Below, in pieces: positions 35,853-45,726 of a stretch of 64,000 nt of DNA. The notes under the pieces are model-generated. The model was not told the DNA's origin. It did not search any database and was given only the letters and a program-made list of their open reading frames with translations. Numbering within the stretch: position 1 is the first letter of the stretch; each line of letters starts with the position of its first letter. A program made the translations under genes and the position numbers. The DNA comes from Desulfurobacterium thermolithotrophum DSM 11699. Lineage in GTDB: Bacteria; Aquificota; Aquificia; Desulfurobacteriales; Desulfurobacteriaceae. The stretch covers positions 248,001 to 312,000 of the forward strand of contig NC_015185.1 in NCBI RefSeq assembly GCF_000191045.1. Direction: 5' to 3'.

Positions 35853-35867
35853 GATTTTTTTAATTCT

Positions 35868-35886
35868 AAAGAGTTAAACACTCTTT
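35868..35886 (+). terminator. Hairpin after pilC
   Basis: AAAGAGT (35868-35874) and ACTCTTT (35880-35886) with a 5-base loop, followed by TT and CC, lies 15 bp after the pilC stop and overlaps the end of the converging U32 gene. Short stem, moderate support. Confidence 0.4.
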
Positions 35887-37085
35887 TTCCTTAATATTGC
35901 ATTTTCAGGAATTTCCAATACATTCTCAAACTTTAGGATAGCTATCTGATTTGGGTGAGCTATCTTTACATTTTCAAATTTATCCTTTCTCAAAATTTGG
36001 ATATCTTTTACGATAGTCTTTTTTGTCTTTGCATCTGGAGTAAAAACTTCTACTTCATCACCAACTTTTAATGCATTTCTTACATTCCACTTTCCGTTCT
36101 TAAAGACTGCAAGAAACTTGTAGTTTCTTATGTAGGAACTTGTTTCGTAGTGCTGAAGGTTTTCTTTGTTTCCTGAAAGAAATCCTATGGTGTATGGCCT
36201 ATGACTAATTTTTTTAAGCTCTTCAAGGAGAAGTGGAAGCTCTTTTTTAAATGCTTCCCTGTCGTTTAAAATCAGATCGACAGCTTTTCTATAAACACTT
36301 GTTGTAACAGCAACGTAGTAAGCACTTTTTACTCTTCCCTCGATTTTAAGTGAATCAACTCCAGCATCTATCAGCTCTTCAAGAAGTGGAAGAGCACATA
36401 AATCTTTAGAATTGAAAATATATGTTCCCTTTTCATCTTCCTCTATCGGTATGAATTCTCCTGGACGAGTTTCTTCAACAAGATAGTACTTCCATCGGCA
36501 GCTTTGAGAACACGCGCCCTTGTTGCTTTCTCTGTAAGAAAGATAATTAGAAAGCAAACATCTCCCGGAATAAGCCATACACATTGCTCCATGGACAAAT
36601 ACTTCAACTTCCATATTTGGAACTCTATCCTTAATCTCTTTTATTTCTTCGATGGAAAGTTCTCTTGCAAGTACAATTCTACTTGCTCCAAGTTCTTGAT
36701 AAACTTTTACGGCTTTGTAATTTGTAACGTTTGACTGGGTACTTATGTGAATGTCAACTTCTGGAGCAATTTCCTTTACAGTTAAAAGAACTCCAAGGTC
36801 TGAAACTATAAAGGCATCAGGCTCCAACTCTTTAACTTCCTTTACAAAATTTTTAATACCTTCAAAGTCATCGTTCCTTGCAAATGCGTTCAGCGTAACA
36901 TAAACTTTTCGTCCTTTTCTATGAGCATATTCTATTCCTTCCGCCATTTCTTCTACTGTAAAGTTATTAGCCTTTGCTCTTAAATTAAAAAGTTTTCCTC
37001 CTAAGTAAACTGCATCTGCTCCAAAGTCTATTGCAAACTTTAACTTCTCTAAGTTTCCTGCTGGTGAAAGAACTTCCGGTTTCAC
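35874..37085 (-). CDS. U32 family peptidase-like protein (RlhA/TrhP-type)
   Basis: About 403 residues from a GTG at 37085 with AAGGAGA five bases upstream; that start gives KPEVLSPAGN, the usual family N-terminus. Cysteines at GRCLLSNYL and GACSQSCRWKY match the U32 signature now linked to iron-sulfur RNA hydroxylases (RlhA, TrhP) as well as collagenase-like names. SLKIEGRVKSAYYVA follows. The substrate is not assignable from sequence; tRNA uridine modification is the best guess. Confidence 0.82.
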   Translation of the reverse strand: MKPEVLSPAGNLEKLKFAIDFGADAVYLGGKLFNLRAKANNFTVEEMAEGIEYAHRKGRKVYVTLNAFARNDDFEGIKNFVKEVKELEPDAFIVSDLGVLLTVKEIAPEVDIHISTQSNVTNYKAVKVYQELGASRIVLARELSIEEIKEIKDRVPNMEVEVFVHGAMCMAYSGRCLLSNYLSYRESNKGACSQSCRWKYYLVEETRPGEFIPIEEDEKGTYIFNSKDLCALPLLEELIDAGVDSLKIEGRVKSAYYVAVTTSVYRKAVDLILNDREAFKKELPLLLEELKKISHRPYTIGFLSGNKENLQHYETSSYIRNYKFLAVFKNGKWNVRNALKVGDEVEVFTPDAKTKKTIVKDIQILRKDKFENVKIAHPNQIAILKFENVLEIPENAILRKKSV

Positions 37086-37169
37086 AGCTTTCTCCTTAAA
37101 AGTTATCACTTGAAAAAAATAAAATTGCTACAATTGAAGTGCAACTTTAACTGTGTATAGGAGGTTTCA

Positions 37170-37844
37170 TTGAAAAAGCCGCCTTATAAAGCTTACAGAA
37201 AGAAAGAAGAGAAAGAAGCACCAGTTCAAATTCCAGATAAGATAGACACTCCGGAAGCAAAGCAGTTAGTAGATGATCTTTATAAAATCGGTACGTATTT
37301 AATAACTCATTGGAAAAAGATTTTCGCAGTAGTAGTAGCTTTTCTTATTGTAGGTGGTGGTTATTTAAGCTACATGTGGTATCAAAACTCTATTGAAGTA
37401 AAAGCTTCTCAACTTGTAGATGAAGGACTTTTTAAACTTGAAAAAGGAAAGATAAAAGAAGCGTTACAACTTTTTAGTGAAGCTGAGAAAAAATATCCAG
37501 AAGCTCCTTCTACCTTGATTGCAAGATTTTTAAAAGGTAAGTTAGAAAAAAATAGCGATGAGTTTCGTTATTTAGCCTATAAAAATAAATACATTGTTTC
37601 TCCACCTTCAAAGACCTCTTTAACTGCTGATTACATAGAAAAAGGTCAATTAACAGAAGCAGAAAAACTCTTTTCTACTTTAAAGAGAGATAAAGATTGG
37701 ACTTATCCAGAGGCTCTCTACGATAGTATTATCGTAGCTCTTAGGAAAGGAGACAGAAAGAAAGCTTTAGAGCTCCTTGAAATTCTCAAAGGAGACTACA
37801 AAGACCTTCCAATTACTATTGTTGCTGAAAAGCTCGTAGAATAA
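37170..37844 (+). CDS. TPR-type single-pass membrane protein (YfgM-like)
   Basis: 224 residues, TTG start after TAGGAGG. A basic cytoplasmic N-terminus of about 48 residues leads to one transmembrane helix (IFAVVVAFLIVGGGYLSYMWY), then a periplasmic helical region resembling TPR repeats (SQLVDEGLFKLEKGKIKEALQLF). This layout is that of YfgM, a SecYEG-associated chaperone partner, and in many genomes it sits beside hisS as here (22 bp upstream). Confidence 0.7.
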   Translation: MKKPPYKAYRKKEEKEAPVQIPDKIDTPEAKQLVDDLYKIGTYLITHWKKIFAVVVAFLIVGGGYLSYMWYQNSIEVKASQLVDEGLFKLEKGKIKEALQLFSEAEKKYPEAPSTLIARFLKGKLEKNSDEFRYLAYKNKYIVSPPSKTSLTADYIEKGQLTEAEKLFSTLKRDKDWTYPEALYDSIIVALRKGDRKKALELLEILKGDYKDLPITIVAEKLVE

Positions 37845-37866
37845 GAAAAAAAGAGAGGAGAACCTC

Positions 37867-39099
37867 ATGGAATTTAAAGCAGTTAGAGGAGTTGAAGATT
37901 TAATTCCTCCTGAAAGTGAAAAGTTTGAAAAAGTAGTTGAAACCTTTAAGAATGTTGTTAATAAAGCAGGATTTAGAGAAGTTATTCTTCCAATTTTTGA
38001 AGAAGCTGGGTTATTTTCTAGAAGTGTGGGAGAGACTACAGATATTGTTCAAAAGGAGATGTATGTATTTGAGGATAAAGGGGGTAGAGTAATTGCTCTA
38101 AGACCAGAAGGAACAGCTTCTGCTGTTAGAGCTTACATTGAACATGGAGTTTTTGCTAAAGAACCTTTCACAAAGTGGTTTTACGTTGGCCCTATGTTTC
38201 GCTTTGAAAGGCCTCAAGCTGGAAGAAAAAGACAGTTTTTCCAGGCTGGATGCGAAGTCTTTGGACTTTCTTCTCCAGGAGCAGATGCAGAAGTTATAAA
38301 AGTAGCCTGTGATATTCTTAAAGCTCTCAAAATTGATTATTCTCTTGAACTAAACTCCATAGGCTGCGAAAAGTGTCGATCAGAATATAAAAGAGCTCTT
38401 ATTGAATTTTTAGAAAGTAGAAAAGAAAAGTTGTGCGAGGATTGCATTAAAAGGTTTGAGAGAAATCCTTTAAGAGTTTTAGATTGTAAGGTTGAAACCT
38501 GTCAAAACATTGTAGCTGAAGCACCAAAAATAACTGATTTCTTGTGTAATGAGTGTAGTGAGCATTTTGAAAAACTTAAAGAATATCTTGCTCTTTTAGA
38601 TGTTAAGTTTGTTGAAAATCCTTTTCTTGTTAGAGGACTTGACTACTACACAAAGACTGTTTTTGAGTTTAAGTCTAAAAAGCTTGGAGCTCAAAGTACT
38701 ATTTTGGCAGGTGGAAGGTATGACAAATTAGTTAGCCAGCTTGGAGGACCTGAAACACCAGCTCTTGGCTTTGCAATGGGAGTTGACAGAGCAATGCTTC
38801 TTTTACCTGAGATAGAAGAAAAAAGAGAAGGAATATTTCTTGTAACAAGAGGAGAAAAAGCTTACAAAGAGGGTCTAAAGCTTTTAAGACTTTTAAGAGA
38901 AAAAGGCTTTAGGGTAGAAATAGACCACAGACAAGGTAGTTTTAAAGCACAGATGAAAGCTGCCGATAGGGTAAAAGCTAAATACGTTGTAATCATTGGC
39001 GAATCTGAAGTGGAAGAAGGTTTCTTCTCTTTTAAAGAGCTTGAAACAGGAAAACAGGAAAGAGTTGAAAACATAGAAGCACTTATTGCAAGGTTTTAG
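37867..39099 (+). CDS. hisS: Histidyl-tRNA synthetase
   Basis: 410 residues, class II synthetase. RPEGTASAVRAYIEHG (motif 2 region), FYVGPMFRFERPQAGRKRQFFQ, LVRGLDYYTKTVFEF and GGRYDKLVSQLGG are HisRS-specific. A Cys-rich insertion (CEKC, CEDC, CKVETC, CNEC) at about residues 166-235 may bind zinc. The C-terminal anticodon domain is present. It begins the long plus-strand gene run. Confidence 0.95.
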   Translation: MEFKAVRGVEDLIPPESEKFEKVVETFKNVVNKAGFREVILPIFEEAGLFSRSVGETTDIVQKEMYVFEDKGGRVIALRPEGTASAVRAYIEHGVFAKEPFTKWFYVGPMFRFERPQAGRKRQFFQAGCEVFGLSSPGADAEVIKVACDILKALKIDYSLELNSIGCEKCRSEYKRALIEFLESRKEKLCEDCIKRFERNPLRVLDCKVETCQNIVAEAPKITDFLCNECSEHFEKLKEYLALLDVKFVENPFLVRGLDYYTKTVFEFKSKKLGAQSTILAGGRYDKLVSQLGGPETPALGFAMGVDRAMLLLPEIEEKREGIFLVTRGEKAYKEGLKLLRLLREKGFRVEIDHRQGSFKAQMKAADRVKAKYVVIIGESEVEEGFFSFKELETGKQERVENIEALIARF

Positions 39100-39101
39100 T
39101 G

Positions 39102-40220
39102 ATGAAAAAGGTTTTAATCTTAGGTTCTACAGGTTCAATTGGTGAAAGTACTCTTGATGTAATTTCTCGCTTTCCAGATAGATTTAAAGTAGAAGCTCTT
39201 GTTGCGGGAAAAAATGTAGAAAAGTTAAAAGAACAGGTAGAAAAGTTTAAACCTAAAGCTGTTTGTCTTGTTAATTCTAAGGATAAGTTTTCATTTAAGG
39301 GTAAGTTTTACTTAGGTCTTGATGGACTTAAAAAGCTGATTGAAGAAGTTGAGTTTGATATATGTGTATCGGCCATAACAGGTTCAGCTGGTATTTTGCC
39401 TACTTATTGGGCTGCCAATAAAGGAGCTAGGATAGCCATTGCAAATAAAGAATCTTTGGTCTGTGCTGGTAAATTTATAATGGAAGCTGCCAAAAAGGTT
39501 ATACCTGTTGACAGCGAACATTCAGCTATATTTCAGTGTTTAAATGGTGAAAGTAGAAAAAATGTGAAAGAGATAATTCTTACCGCTTCAGGAGGTCCTT
39601 TTAGAAAGAGAAAAGACCTTGAATCAGTAACTCCACAAGAAGCTCTAAGACACCCCAATTGGGATATGGGACAAAAAGTTACCATTGATTCTGCTACGCT
39701 AATGAATAAAGGACTTGAAGTTATAGAAGCTTACTGGCTGTTTGGCTTAGAGCTTGAAAAGATAAAGGTTCTTGTCCATCCTCAAAGTATTGTTCATTCC
39801 TTTGTAAGGTTTATAGATAACTCAGTTTTGGCTCAACTAGGCGTCCCAGATATGAGAATTCCCATTGCTTATGCCTTAAGTTATCCTGAAAGATTACCCC
39901 TTGATGTAGAAAAGCTTTATTTAAATCTTTACGGTTTAAAACTTGACTTTGAAGAGCCAGATTTAAAAAGATTTCCAGCTTTAAAACTTGCATATGACTC
40001 TTTAAAAAGTGGATATCCCTATCCTATAGTATTAAATGCTGCCGATGAAGTTGCTGTTGAACTTTTTCTCAAAGGAAAAATTAAGTTTACACAAATTCCT
40101 GTTTTAATAGAAAAAACTCTTCAGAGCTCTAAATTCAAAGAACCTTCATCAATAGAAGAAGTAATCGAAATAGATAAAGAGGCAAGAAAGATTGCTATGG
40201 AGATTTCTAAATGCCTCTAA
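39102..40220 (+). CDS. dxr: 1-deoxy-D-xylulose 5-phosphate reductoisomerase
   Basis: 372 residues. LILGSTGSIGESTLDV binds NADPH; SAITGSAGILPTYWA, NKESLVCAG, PVDSEHSAIFQCL and HPNWDMGQKVTIDSATLMN are the catalytic blocks. It commits carbon to the MEP isoprenoid pathway, which supplies quinone side chains and undecaprenol. The ATG at 39102 is 3 bp after the hisS stop; a GTG at 39099 is the alternative. Confidence 0.95.
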   Translation: MKKVLILGSTGSIGESTLDVISRFPDRFKVEALVAGKNVEKLKEQVEKFKPKAVCLVNSKDKFSFKGKFYLGLDGLKKLIEEVEFDICVSAITGSAGILPTYWAANKGARIAIANKESLVCAGKFIMEAAKKVIPVDSEHSAIFQCLNGESRKNVKEIILTASGGPFRKRKDLESVTPQEALRHPNWDMGQKVTIDSATLMNKGLEVIEAYWLFGLELEKIKVLVHPQSIVHSFVRFIDNSVLAQLGVPDMRIPIAYALSYPERLPLDVEKLYLNLYGLKLDFEEPDLKRFPALKLAYDSLKSGYPYPIVLNAADEVAVELFLKGKIKFTQIPVLIEKTLQSSKFKEPSSIEEVIEIDKEARKIAMEISKCL

Positions 40221-40723
40221 AAAAAGGATTTGTTCATATATATACTGGAAATGGAAAGGGAAAAACCTCAGCTGCTTTAGGCCTTTGTCTTAGGGCTATT
40301 GGTAGAGGTTTAAAATGCTGCTTTTTGCAGTTTGTAAAAGGTAAAATAACCGGTGAAATGCTTGTAGCTAATAAACTTTCAAATTTTGAGTTCATTCAAT
40401 TAGGAAGACCTGGTTTCGATTTTAAGATAGTTGACGAAGACTATATAAGAGCTGAAAACGGTATTAAGTTAGCAGAAGAAAAGATAAAGGAATCTGATGT
40501 TATAGTTCTTGATGAAATCAATGTAGCTATTCACTTGGGACTTATCCCAGTGGAAAAAGTAGTTAAGTTAGTTAAGGAAAAGCCTGAAAGTGTAGAGTTG
40601 ATACTTACAGGAAGACATGCTAAAAAAGAAATCATAGAGCTTGCAGATTACGTTACGGAGATAAGACTATTAAAACACCCTTTCTATAGAGGTGTTCATG
40701 GGAGAAAAGGCATTGATTATTAG
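40211..40723 (+). CDS. cobO: Cob(I)alamin adenosyltransferase (CobO/BtuR type)
   Basis: 170 residues. The P-loop GNGKGKTSAALGLCLRAIGRG near residue 13, FLQFVKG and VIVLDEINVAIHLGL are BtuR/CobO motifs. It transfers adenosyl from ATP to reduced corrinoids. It overlaps dxr by 10 bp and the next small gene by 26 bp. No other cobalamin gene is in the window, suggesting salvage or a distant pathway. Confidence 0.92.
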   Translation: MPLKKGFVHIYTGNGKGKTSAALGLCLRAIGRGLKCCFLQFVKGKITGEMLVANKLSNFEFIQLGRPGFDFKIVDEDYIRAENGIKLAEEKIKESDVIVLDEINVAIHLGLIPVEKVVKLVKEKPESVELILTGRHAKKEIIELADYVTEIRLLKHPFYRGVHGRKGIDY

Positions 40724-40880
40724 ATTAATAGCTATATGTACTGTTTTACTTTTTTCTTCTGGTTGTGTTCCTCTTTTAATTGCTGGTGGAGCAGGTGCTG
40801 CTGCTGGTTACTATGCAGGAAAACACTACGATGTAGAGATAGAATCACCTGTTAAGGTAAAAAGAAAAGATGAGGAGTAG
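40698..40880 (+). CDS. Small glycine-zipper lipoprotein
   Basis: 60 residues. The hydrophobic signal IIRLIAICTVLLFSSGC ends in a lipobox (SSGC), then a glycine/alanine-rich zipper (LLIAGGAGAAAGYYAGKHY) and a charged tail. Such short proteins are envelope lipoproteins of unknown function. The ATG at 40698 lies in cobO, and the end overlaps queE by 11 bp, so it is clearly part of the operon. Confidence 0.65.
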   Translation: MGEKALIIRLIAICTVLLFSSGCVPLLIAGGAGAAAGYYAGKHYDVEIESPVKVKRKDEE

Positions 40881-41544
40881 TATAGCCATTTCTGAACTTT
40901 TTACATCCCTTCAAGGAGAAGGACTTGATTTAGGAGCTCCCTCTTTTTTTATAAGAATTTCTGGATGCTCTATTGGCTGCAAGTACTGCGATACAAAGTA
41001 CTCATGGAAAAAAGGTAAGTTATGGGATATTGACTCTCTTGTTAAAGAGGTTTTGAAATCAAAGATTCCTGAAGTCATCGTGACAGGTGGAGAACCAGTT
41101 GAGGAAAAAAATCTATCAATTCTCATTAAACGTCTTTCTGACCTTGAAACAGTAAGAAAGATAACACTTGAAACTTGTGGACACATATTTAGAGATGACC
41201 TTAAGTATCCAAAACTGAAAATAGTTCTCTCTCCAAAGCCTCCGACAATGGGAGTTGACTTTCCTACAGAAACCTTGGAAAAATTCTTAACAACTTACGA
41301 GCAAGTATACATTAAATTTGCAGCTTACGATCAAAAAGATTTAGAAGTAATAAAAGAGTTTGCGTACAAAAATAAGAATCTCATTAGAGCTCCCATAGTA
41401 ATTCAACCTCTTGAAGTTCCGTTTGAGGACTACTCTTATACTTCTAAAAGAATTTTTGAATTAGTTATTAGTGACAGGAAGTTCATAAATGACTTTGAGA
41501 TTAAAATTATTCCACAAATACACAAGTTAATAGGACTAAAGTAA
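40870..41544 (+). CDS. queE: 7-carboxy-7-deazaguanine synthase
   Basis: 224 residues. SLQGEGLDLGAPSFFIRISGC then CSIGCKYCDTKYSW provides the radical SAM CxxxCxxC cluster, and VTGGEPVEEKNL follows. QueE forms the deazaguanine core of queuosine. The compact length and the N-terminal LQGEG are diagnostic. It overlaps the upstream lipoprotein and touches waaA (stop and start share one base). Confidence 0.92.
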   Translation: MRSSIAISELFTSLQGEGLDLGAPSFFIRISGCSIGCKYCDTKYSWKKGKLWDIDSLVKEVLKSKIPEVIVTGGEPVEEKNLSILIKRLSDLETVRKITLETCGHIFRDDLKYPKLKIVLSPKPPTMGVDFPTETLEKFLTTYEQVYIKFAAYDQKDLEVIKEFAYKNKNLIRAPIVIQPLEVPFEDYSYTSKRIFELVISDRKFINDFEIKIIPQIHKLIGLK

Positions 41545-42722
41545 TGAGAATTTTTTTCTATAACGTACTTTTATCATCTTCCATTTTATTTTATCCAGTA
41601 GTCAAATTAGCTACAAGAAAACGAGGAAATATTTCCATTTCTGATAGATTTTTAACTGATTTTCCTCAATTGAAAGGAAAAATATTGCTTCATCTTTCCA
41701 GTATAGGAGAGGTTAACTCTGTTAAACCTCTTGTAAAGAAACTAAAAGACAGATTGGCTCTTACAGTATTTACAGACTATGGGCTTGAAAGAGCAAAAAA
41801 TATCTACCCTGAAGTTCCATCAAAAATTCTTCCTCTTGATCTTTACCCAATAGTGAAGAAATTTTTACAGAAAAATAAGCCTGAGAAAATCTTAATCTAC
41901 GAAACAGAAATTTGGCCTTCTCTTTTACACTGCGCTGGTAAGTTAAAAATTCCAACCTTTATAGTAAGTGGTAAAATTTCTGAAAGGAGTTTTAAAAACT
42001 ACAAAAATTTTAAGTTTTTTTTCAAACCATTGTTTAAAAATGTTGTCTTCCTTGCAAGGTCTCAAGCAGATGCTGATAGGGCAAAAAGCTTAGGATTTAA
42101 AAACGTAAAAATTGTCGGAGATTTAAAATTTGATGTAGAAAAGCCAGAAAGTCTTTCTGATCTTTTTATAGAAGGTAATAGAAAAGTTATTATTTGGGGA
42201 AGTACCCATCAAGGTGAAGAGAAAATAGCCTTTGAACTTCATGAGAAACTAAAGAGCAAGTTTCCAAATCTTCTTACTATTATAGCTCCAAGACATATTA
42301 AAAGAGCTAAAGAAATTAAAATTCCTTCAAGATATGCTTTTCGAAGTGAAACAAAACAAATTACAAGTGATATTGAATTTTATATAGTAGACACTATAGG
42401 CGAACTTTCTTCTCTTTACAGATTTGGAGACGTTATAGTGATAGGTGGTAGTTTTGTTCCTAATATTGGTGGACACAATCCTATTGAAGCAGCCCTTTGG
42501 AAAAAGCCTGTAGTTATTGGTGATTTTGGAACCGATTTTTCTGAAGTTGCATATCGTCTTAAAGTTCCTGTTCTTACTGTTAAAGAACTTCTCCGTTTTG
42601 TAGAAAAGCTTCTTTTAGATAAAAGGTTTTACAGTGAGCTTTCAGAAACTATTTTTAAATCCTACCAGAAGGAAAAAGGCGTTACCGAGAGGATATTAAA
42701 AGCTATAGGGGAAGAGCTTTGA
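41544..42722 (+). CDS. waaA: Kdo transferase WaaA
   Basis: 392 residues, family GT30. There is an N-terminal membrane anchor segment, HLSSIGEVNSVKPLVKKL with the base-catalyst glutamate, ETEIWPSLLH, and GGSFVPNIGGHNPIEAALW in the CMP-Kdo site. It adds Kdo to lipid A at the inner membrane, which shows an LPS-bearing outer membrane. The stop overlaps the lpxK TTG start. Confidence 0.92.
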   Translation: MRIFFYNVLLSSSILFYPVVKLATRKRGNISISDRFLTDFPQLKGKILLHLSSIGEVNSVKPLVKKLKDRLALTVFTDYGLERAKNIYPEVPSKILPLDLYPIVKKFLQKNKPEKILIYETEIWPSLLHCAGKLKIPTFIVSGKISERSFKNYKNFKFFFKPLFKNVVFLARSQADADRAKSLGFKNVKIVGDLKFDVEKPESLSDLFIEGNRKVIIWGSTHQGEEKIAFELHEKLKSKFPNLLTIIAPRHIKRAKEIKIPSRYAFRSETKQITSDIEFYIVDTIGELSSLYRFGDVIVIGGSFVPNIGGHNPIEAALWKKPVVIGDFGTDFSEVAYRLKVPVLTVKELLRFVEKLLLDKRFYSELSETIFKSYQKEKGVTERILKAIGEEL

Positions 42723-43822
42723 ATTTAAACAAGCTAAGACTTAAAGCTTTGAGGAAGGAAGGTATAGGCGTTTTTCTCTTTCCAGTTTTGTGGTCTCTTT
42801 CAAAGCTTTACTGTTTTGGAGCAGAAGTAAGAAATTTCCTCTATAGCAATGGATTCTTAGAATCTAAAGCTTTTCCTTTTCCCGTTATTTCTGTTGGAAA
42901 TATAGTTGCTGGGGGTTCCGGGAAAACTCCTCTTACTGAATCTATATACCTCATTCTTGAAGAAATGGGATTTTCACCTGCAATTGTAAGTAGAGGTTAC
43001 AAAGGAAAAGAGAAAGGGCCAGCTTTTGCAACTGATAATGTAGAACTCTTTGGAGATGAAGCATCGTTATATGCTGTAAAAGGCTATAAAACAATAGTCA
43101 GCAAGAATAAGCTCAAAGGAATAGAATACGCTTTTTTGAAAGGAGCAAACGTTGTCATCCTTGACGACGGATTTCAGTACAGAAAGTTACTGCCGAAAAT
43201 AAACATTGCAGTTATAGATCCTTTTAATCCGTTTGGAGACAACTACTGCTTGCCTCTGGGTCTTTTAAGAGAAGCACCTAAGAATCTTGAAAGGGCAGAC
43301 TGTTTTGTAATTACAAGAAGTAATCTTATTGACTCTAAAAGGCTTAATTCATTAGAGCTCTACTTAAGAAGTTTTAGAAAACCTATTTTTCTTGCCGAGC
43401 AAGTCTTTAAATTTTGGATAAATGAAAGTTTTGAAAGAACAGAACCGCCTGAAAGGGAAATAGATGTTTTTTGTGGGATAGGTAACCCTTCCCAATTTGT
43501 GGAAATGCTGATAAATATGGGCTATAAAGTTAGAAATTATGTTATATATGATGATCATCATGCCTATACACAAGATGACATTAAAGAGCTAAAGAGGTTT
43601 AAAAATCTCGTAACTACCGAAAAAGACTTGATTAAACTTAGAAAATCTGGACTTAGATTAAAAGCACCGGTTATAAGATTTGACGCTTACGGCCTTAAGG
43701 AATACTTGAGTTCTAACATTGAAAATACAGAAAAGTTAGAGGAAGAAGTTGAAAGAGGTTTCATACCTTCTGGAATATCTACTTTTAAAGGGGAGTCTTT
43801 CTTTAATAAGGAAAATTGGTAG
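42719..43822 (+). CDS. lpxK: Tetraacyldisaccharide 4'-kinase
   Basis: 367 residues with a TTG start overlapping the waaA stop. The P-loop VGNIVAGGSGKTPLTE near residue 58, VSRGYKG, FGDEASLYA and VVILDDGFQYRKL are LpxK motifs. It phosphorylates the lipid A disaccharide at the 4' position on the membrane's cytosolic face. The C-terminal tail overlaps the following acyltransferase frame by 74 bp. Confidence 0.93.
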   Translation: MNLNKLRLKALRKEGIGVFLFPVLWSLSKLYCFGAEVRNFLYSNGFLESKAFPFPVISVGNIVAGGSGKTPLTESIYLILEEMGFSPAIVSRGYKGKEKGPAFATDNVELFGDEASLYAVKGYKTIVSKNKLKGIEYAFLKGANVVILDDGFQYRKLLPKINIAVIDPFNPFGDNYCLPLGLLREAPKNLERADCFVITRSNLIDSKRLNSLELYLRSFRKPIFLAEQVFKFWINESFERTEPPEREIDVFCGIGNPSQFVEMLINMGYKVRNYVIYDDHHAYTQDDIKELKRFKNLVTTEKDLIKLRKSGLRLKAPVIRFDAYGLKEYLSSNIENTEKLEEEVERGFIPSGISTFKGESFFNKENW

Positions 43823-44609
43823 AGATAAGGCTTTTAAGATAGGAGATATTCTGGCTGAGATTATTTACTATTATCCTCGGATAAAAAGAGTAACTGAGGA
43901 AAATCTTTTATTTGCTGGATTTCCTCTCGAAGTAGGAAAAGAAAGTCTTAAAAGTTTCATAAGGTGCTCAATAGATTTCATTAAGTCTACTAACTATTCT
44001 TTTGAGTATTTGAAAAAATTGTTTAAACCTGTTGATCCATCTACTATACCATCTGAAGGTGGAATTCTTCTTACAGCTCATATTGGAAACTGGGAGCTTA
44101 TGGGAGCTTTATTTTCTGTTCTTAGTGATGGAAAGCTTTCTGTTGTTGCAAAACCGATGAAAAATCATAGAGTGGATAAACTTATAAATTCTATTCGCCA
44201 AAAGTGGGGAATAAAGGTTATTCCTACAGGAAACGTGATTGAAATAGTGAAAGATTTAAAGAAAAATAGATATGTTGGAATTCTTCTTGATCAAAGGCCA
44301 AAAGTTAAAGAAGGGGTTCTTACAGATTTCTTAGGAAGAGAGACTTATACAAACAAAGGTGTAGCACTTCTTAGTATAAAAACAGGAAAACCTATTATTC
44401 CAGCATTCTGTTTTGTTGAAAATGATAAGTATGTTATTGAAACCTACAAACCAATCTATCCAGATGGTAAAACAGTTGAAGAGCTTACTAAGGAATGTAC
44501 AAAAGCCATTGAGAAAGCCGTAAGAAAACATCCAGAACAGTGGTTCTGGTTTCATAGGAGATGGAAAAATTCACCGGAGTTTAAAAAGTGGAAAGAGAAA
44601 AACTTCTAA
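43749..44609 (+). CDS. LpxL/HtrB-family lipid A acyltransferase
   Basis: 286 residues. TAHIGNWELMGALF carries the HxxxxE/D acyltransferase motif near residue 110; GILLDQRPK and YTNKGVALLSIKTGKPIIPAF follow as in LpxL/LpxM. It probably adds a secondary acyl chain to lipid A. The TTG at 43749 gives the full family N-terminus but implies a 74-bp overlap with lpxK; a later start is possible. It overlaps miaA by 22 bp. Confidence 0.85.
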   Translation: MKEVSYLLEYLLLKGSLSLIRKIGRDKAFKIGDILAEIIYYYPRIKRVTEENLLFAGFPLEVGKESLKSFIRCSIDFIKSTNYSFEYLKKLFKPVDPSTIPSEGGILLTAHIGNWELMGALFSVLSDGKLSVVAKPMKNHRVDKLINSIRQKWGIKVIPTGNVIEIVKDLKKNRYVGILLDQRPKVKEGVLTDFLGRETYTNKGVALLSIKTGKPIIPAFCFVENDKYVIETYKPIYPDGKTVEELTKECTKAIEKAVRKHPEQWFWFHRRWKNSPEFKKWKEKNF

Positions 44610-45496
44610 TAATTTTAACAGGACCAACAGCAACTGGAAAAACAGACTTTTCTATAAAACTTGCAAAGGAAATAGAGGGGGAGATAATAAGTGCTGATTC
44701 GATGCAAGTTTACAAAGGACTTGATATAGGAACCGATAAAGTTTCTAAAGAAATAATGAAAGAAATTCCTCACTATTTGATAGATATTAGAAAACCAAAT
44801 GAGCCTTTTTCTGTTGCTGAATTTGTAGAAGAAGCTGATAAGGCTATAAAGGAGATAAGAGAGAAAAATAAGTATCCCATTGTTGTAGGTGGGACAGGAT
44901 TTTATATAAGAGCCCTCCTTTACGGTCTTCCAAAAGTTCCCGCAGGAAATGAAAAGATAAGAAAAGAGTTGGAAAAACTATCAACAGAAGAGATTTACGC
45001 TCTTTTAGAAGAGGTTGATAAACTATCAGCAGAGAGAATAGGAAGCAACGATAGAAAGAGATTAATAAGAGCTTACGAAGTCTATAAGTTAACTGGAAAA
45101 CCTCTTTCTTCGTTTGAAATTCCTCAAAAACCTCGTTATAAGTTCTTAGGATACTTTCTCTATAGAAATAGACCAGAGCTTTACAAAAGAATAGAAGACA
45201 GGGTTGACTCACAGATAAAAAGAGGGCTTATTGATGAAACTAAATGGCTTTTAGAGTTTGGAAAAAATACAACAGCTTTTCAAGCTCTCGGTTACAAGGA
45301 AATGCTTCAGTATTTAGAAGGAAAAAAAACTTTGGAAGAAGCTATAAAACTCCTCAAAAGAAGGACAAAACAGTTTGCTAAAAGGCAGTTTACGTGGTTT
45401 AGAAAAGAGCCTAAATTTAAGTGGGTAAATCTTTCAGAAGTTTCTGAGAGAAAACTGATAGACATGATAAAAAAGGAAATAAGGGAGGAAGTATGA
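44588..45496 (+). CDS. miaA: tRNA dimethylallyltransferase
   Basis: 302 residues, GTG start. [18 protein letters not shown] (P-loop), [33 protein letters not shown] and [11 protein letters not shown] are MiaA signatures. It prenylates A37 of tRNAs reading UNN codons, using dimethylallyl diphosphate made through dxr earlier in the operon. Its stop overlaps the hfq start (ATGA). Confidence 0.94.
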   Translation: MEREKLLIILTGPTATGKTDFSIKLAKEIEGEIISADSMQVYKGLDIGTDKVSKEIMKEIPHYLIDIRKPNEPFSVAEFVEEADKAIKEIREKNKYPIVVGGTGFYIRALLYGLPKVPAGNEKIRKELEKLSTEEIYALLEEVDKLSAERIGSNDRKRLIRAYEVYKLTGKPLSSFEIPQKPRYKFLGYFLYRNRPELYKRIEDRVDSQIKRGLIDETKWLLEFGKNTTAFQALGYKEMLQYLEGKKTLEEAIKLLKRRTKQFAKRQFTWFRKEPKFKWVNLSEVSERKLIDMIKKEIREEV

Positions 45497-45726
45497 ATCT
45501 TCAAGACACTTATCTCAACAGGCTTAGAAAGGAAAGAATTCCAGTAAGTGTATTCCTATCAAAAGGAACAAGGCTTCAGGGTGTAATTACTTTCTTTGAC
45601 CAGTTTACAATTCTTTTAGAAAATGGAGGAAGTCAACAGTTAGTCTATAAACACTCTATAGCCACAATAGTTCCATCAAGACCTGTGAAGAACCTCTTTA
45701 AAGAGGAAGAAAATAAGAATGGCTAA
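45493..45726 (+). CDS. hfq: RNA chaperone Hfq
   Basis: 77 residues. The Sm1 motif [23 protein letters not shown] and the Sm2 motif [11 protein letters not shown] give the Hfq ring fold, with the YKH signature intact. Hfq mediates sRNA-mRNA pairing. The miaA-hfq order is conserved widely. It overlaps the next gene by 8 bp. Confidence 0.95.
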   Translation: MNLQDTYLNRLRKERIPVSVFLSKGTRLQGVITFFDQFTILLENGGSQQLVYKHSIATIVPSRPVKNLFKEEENKNG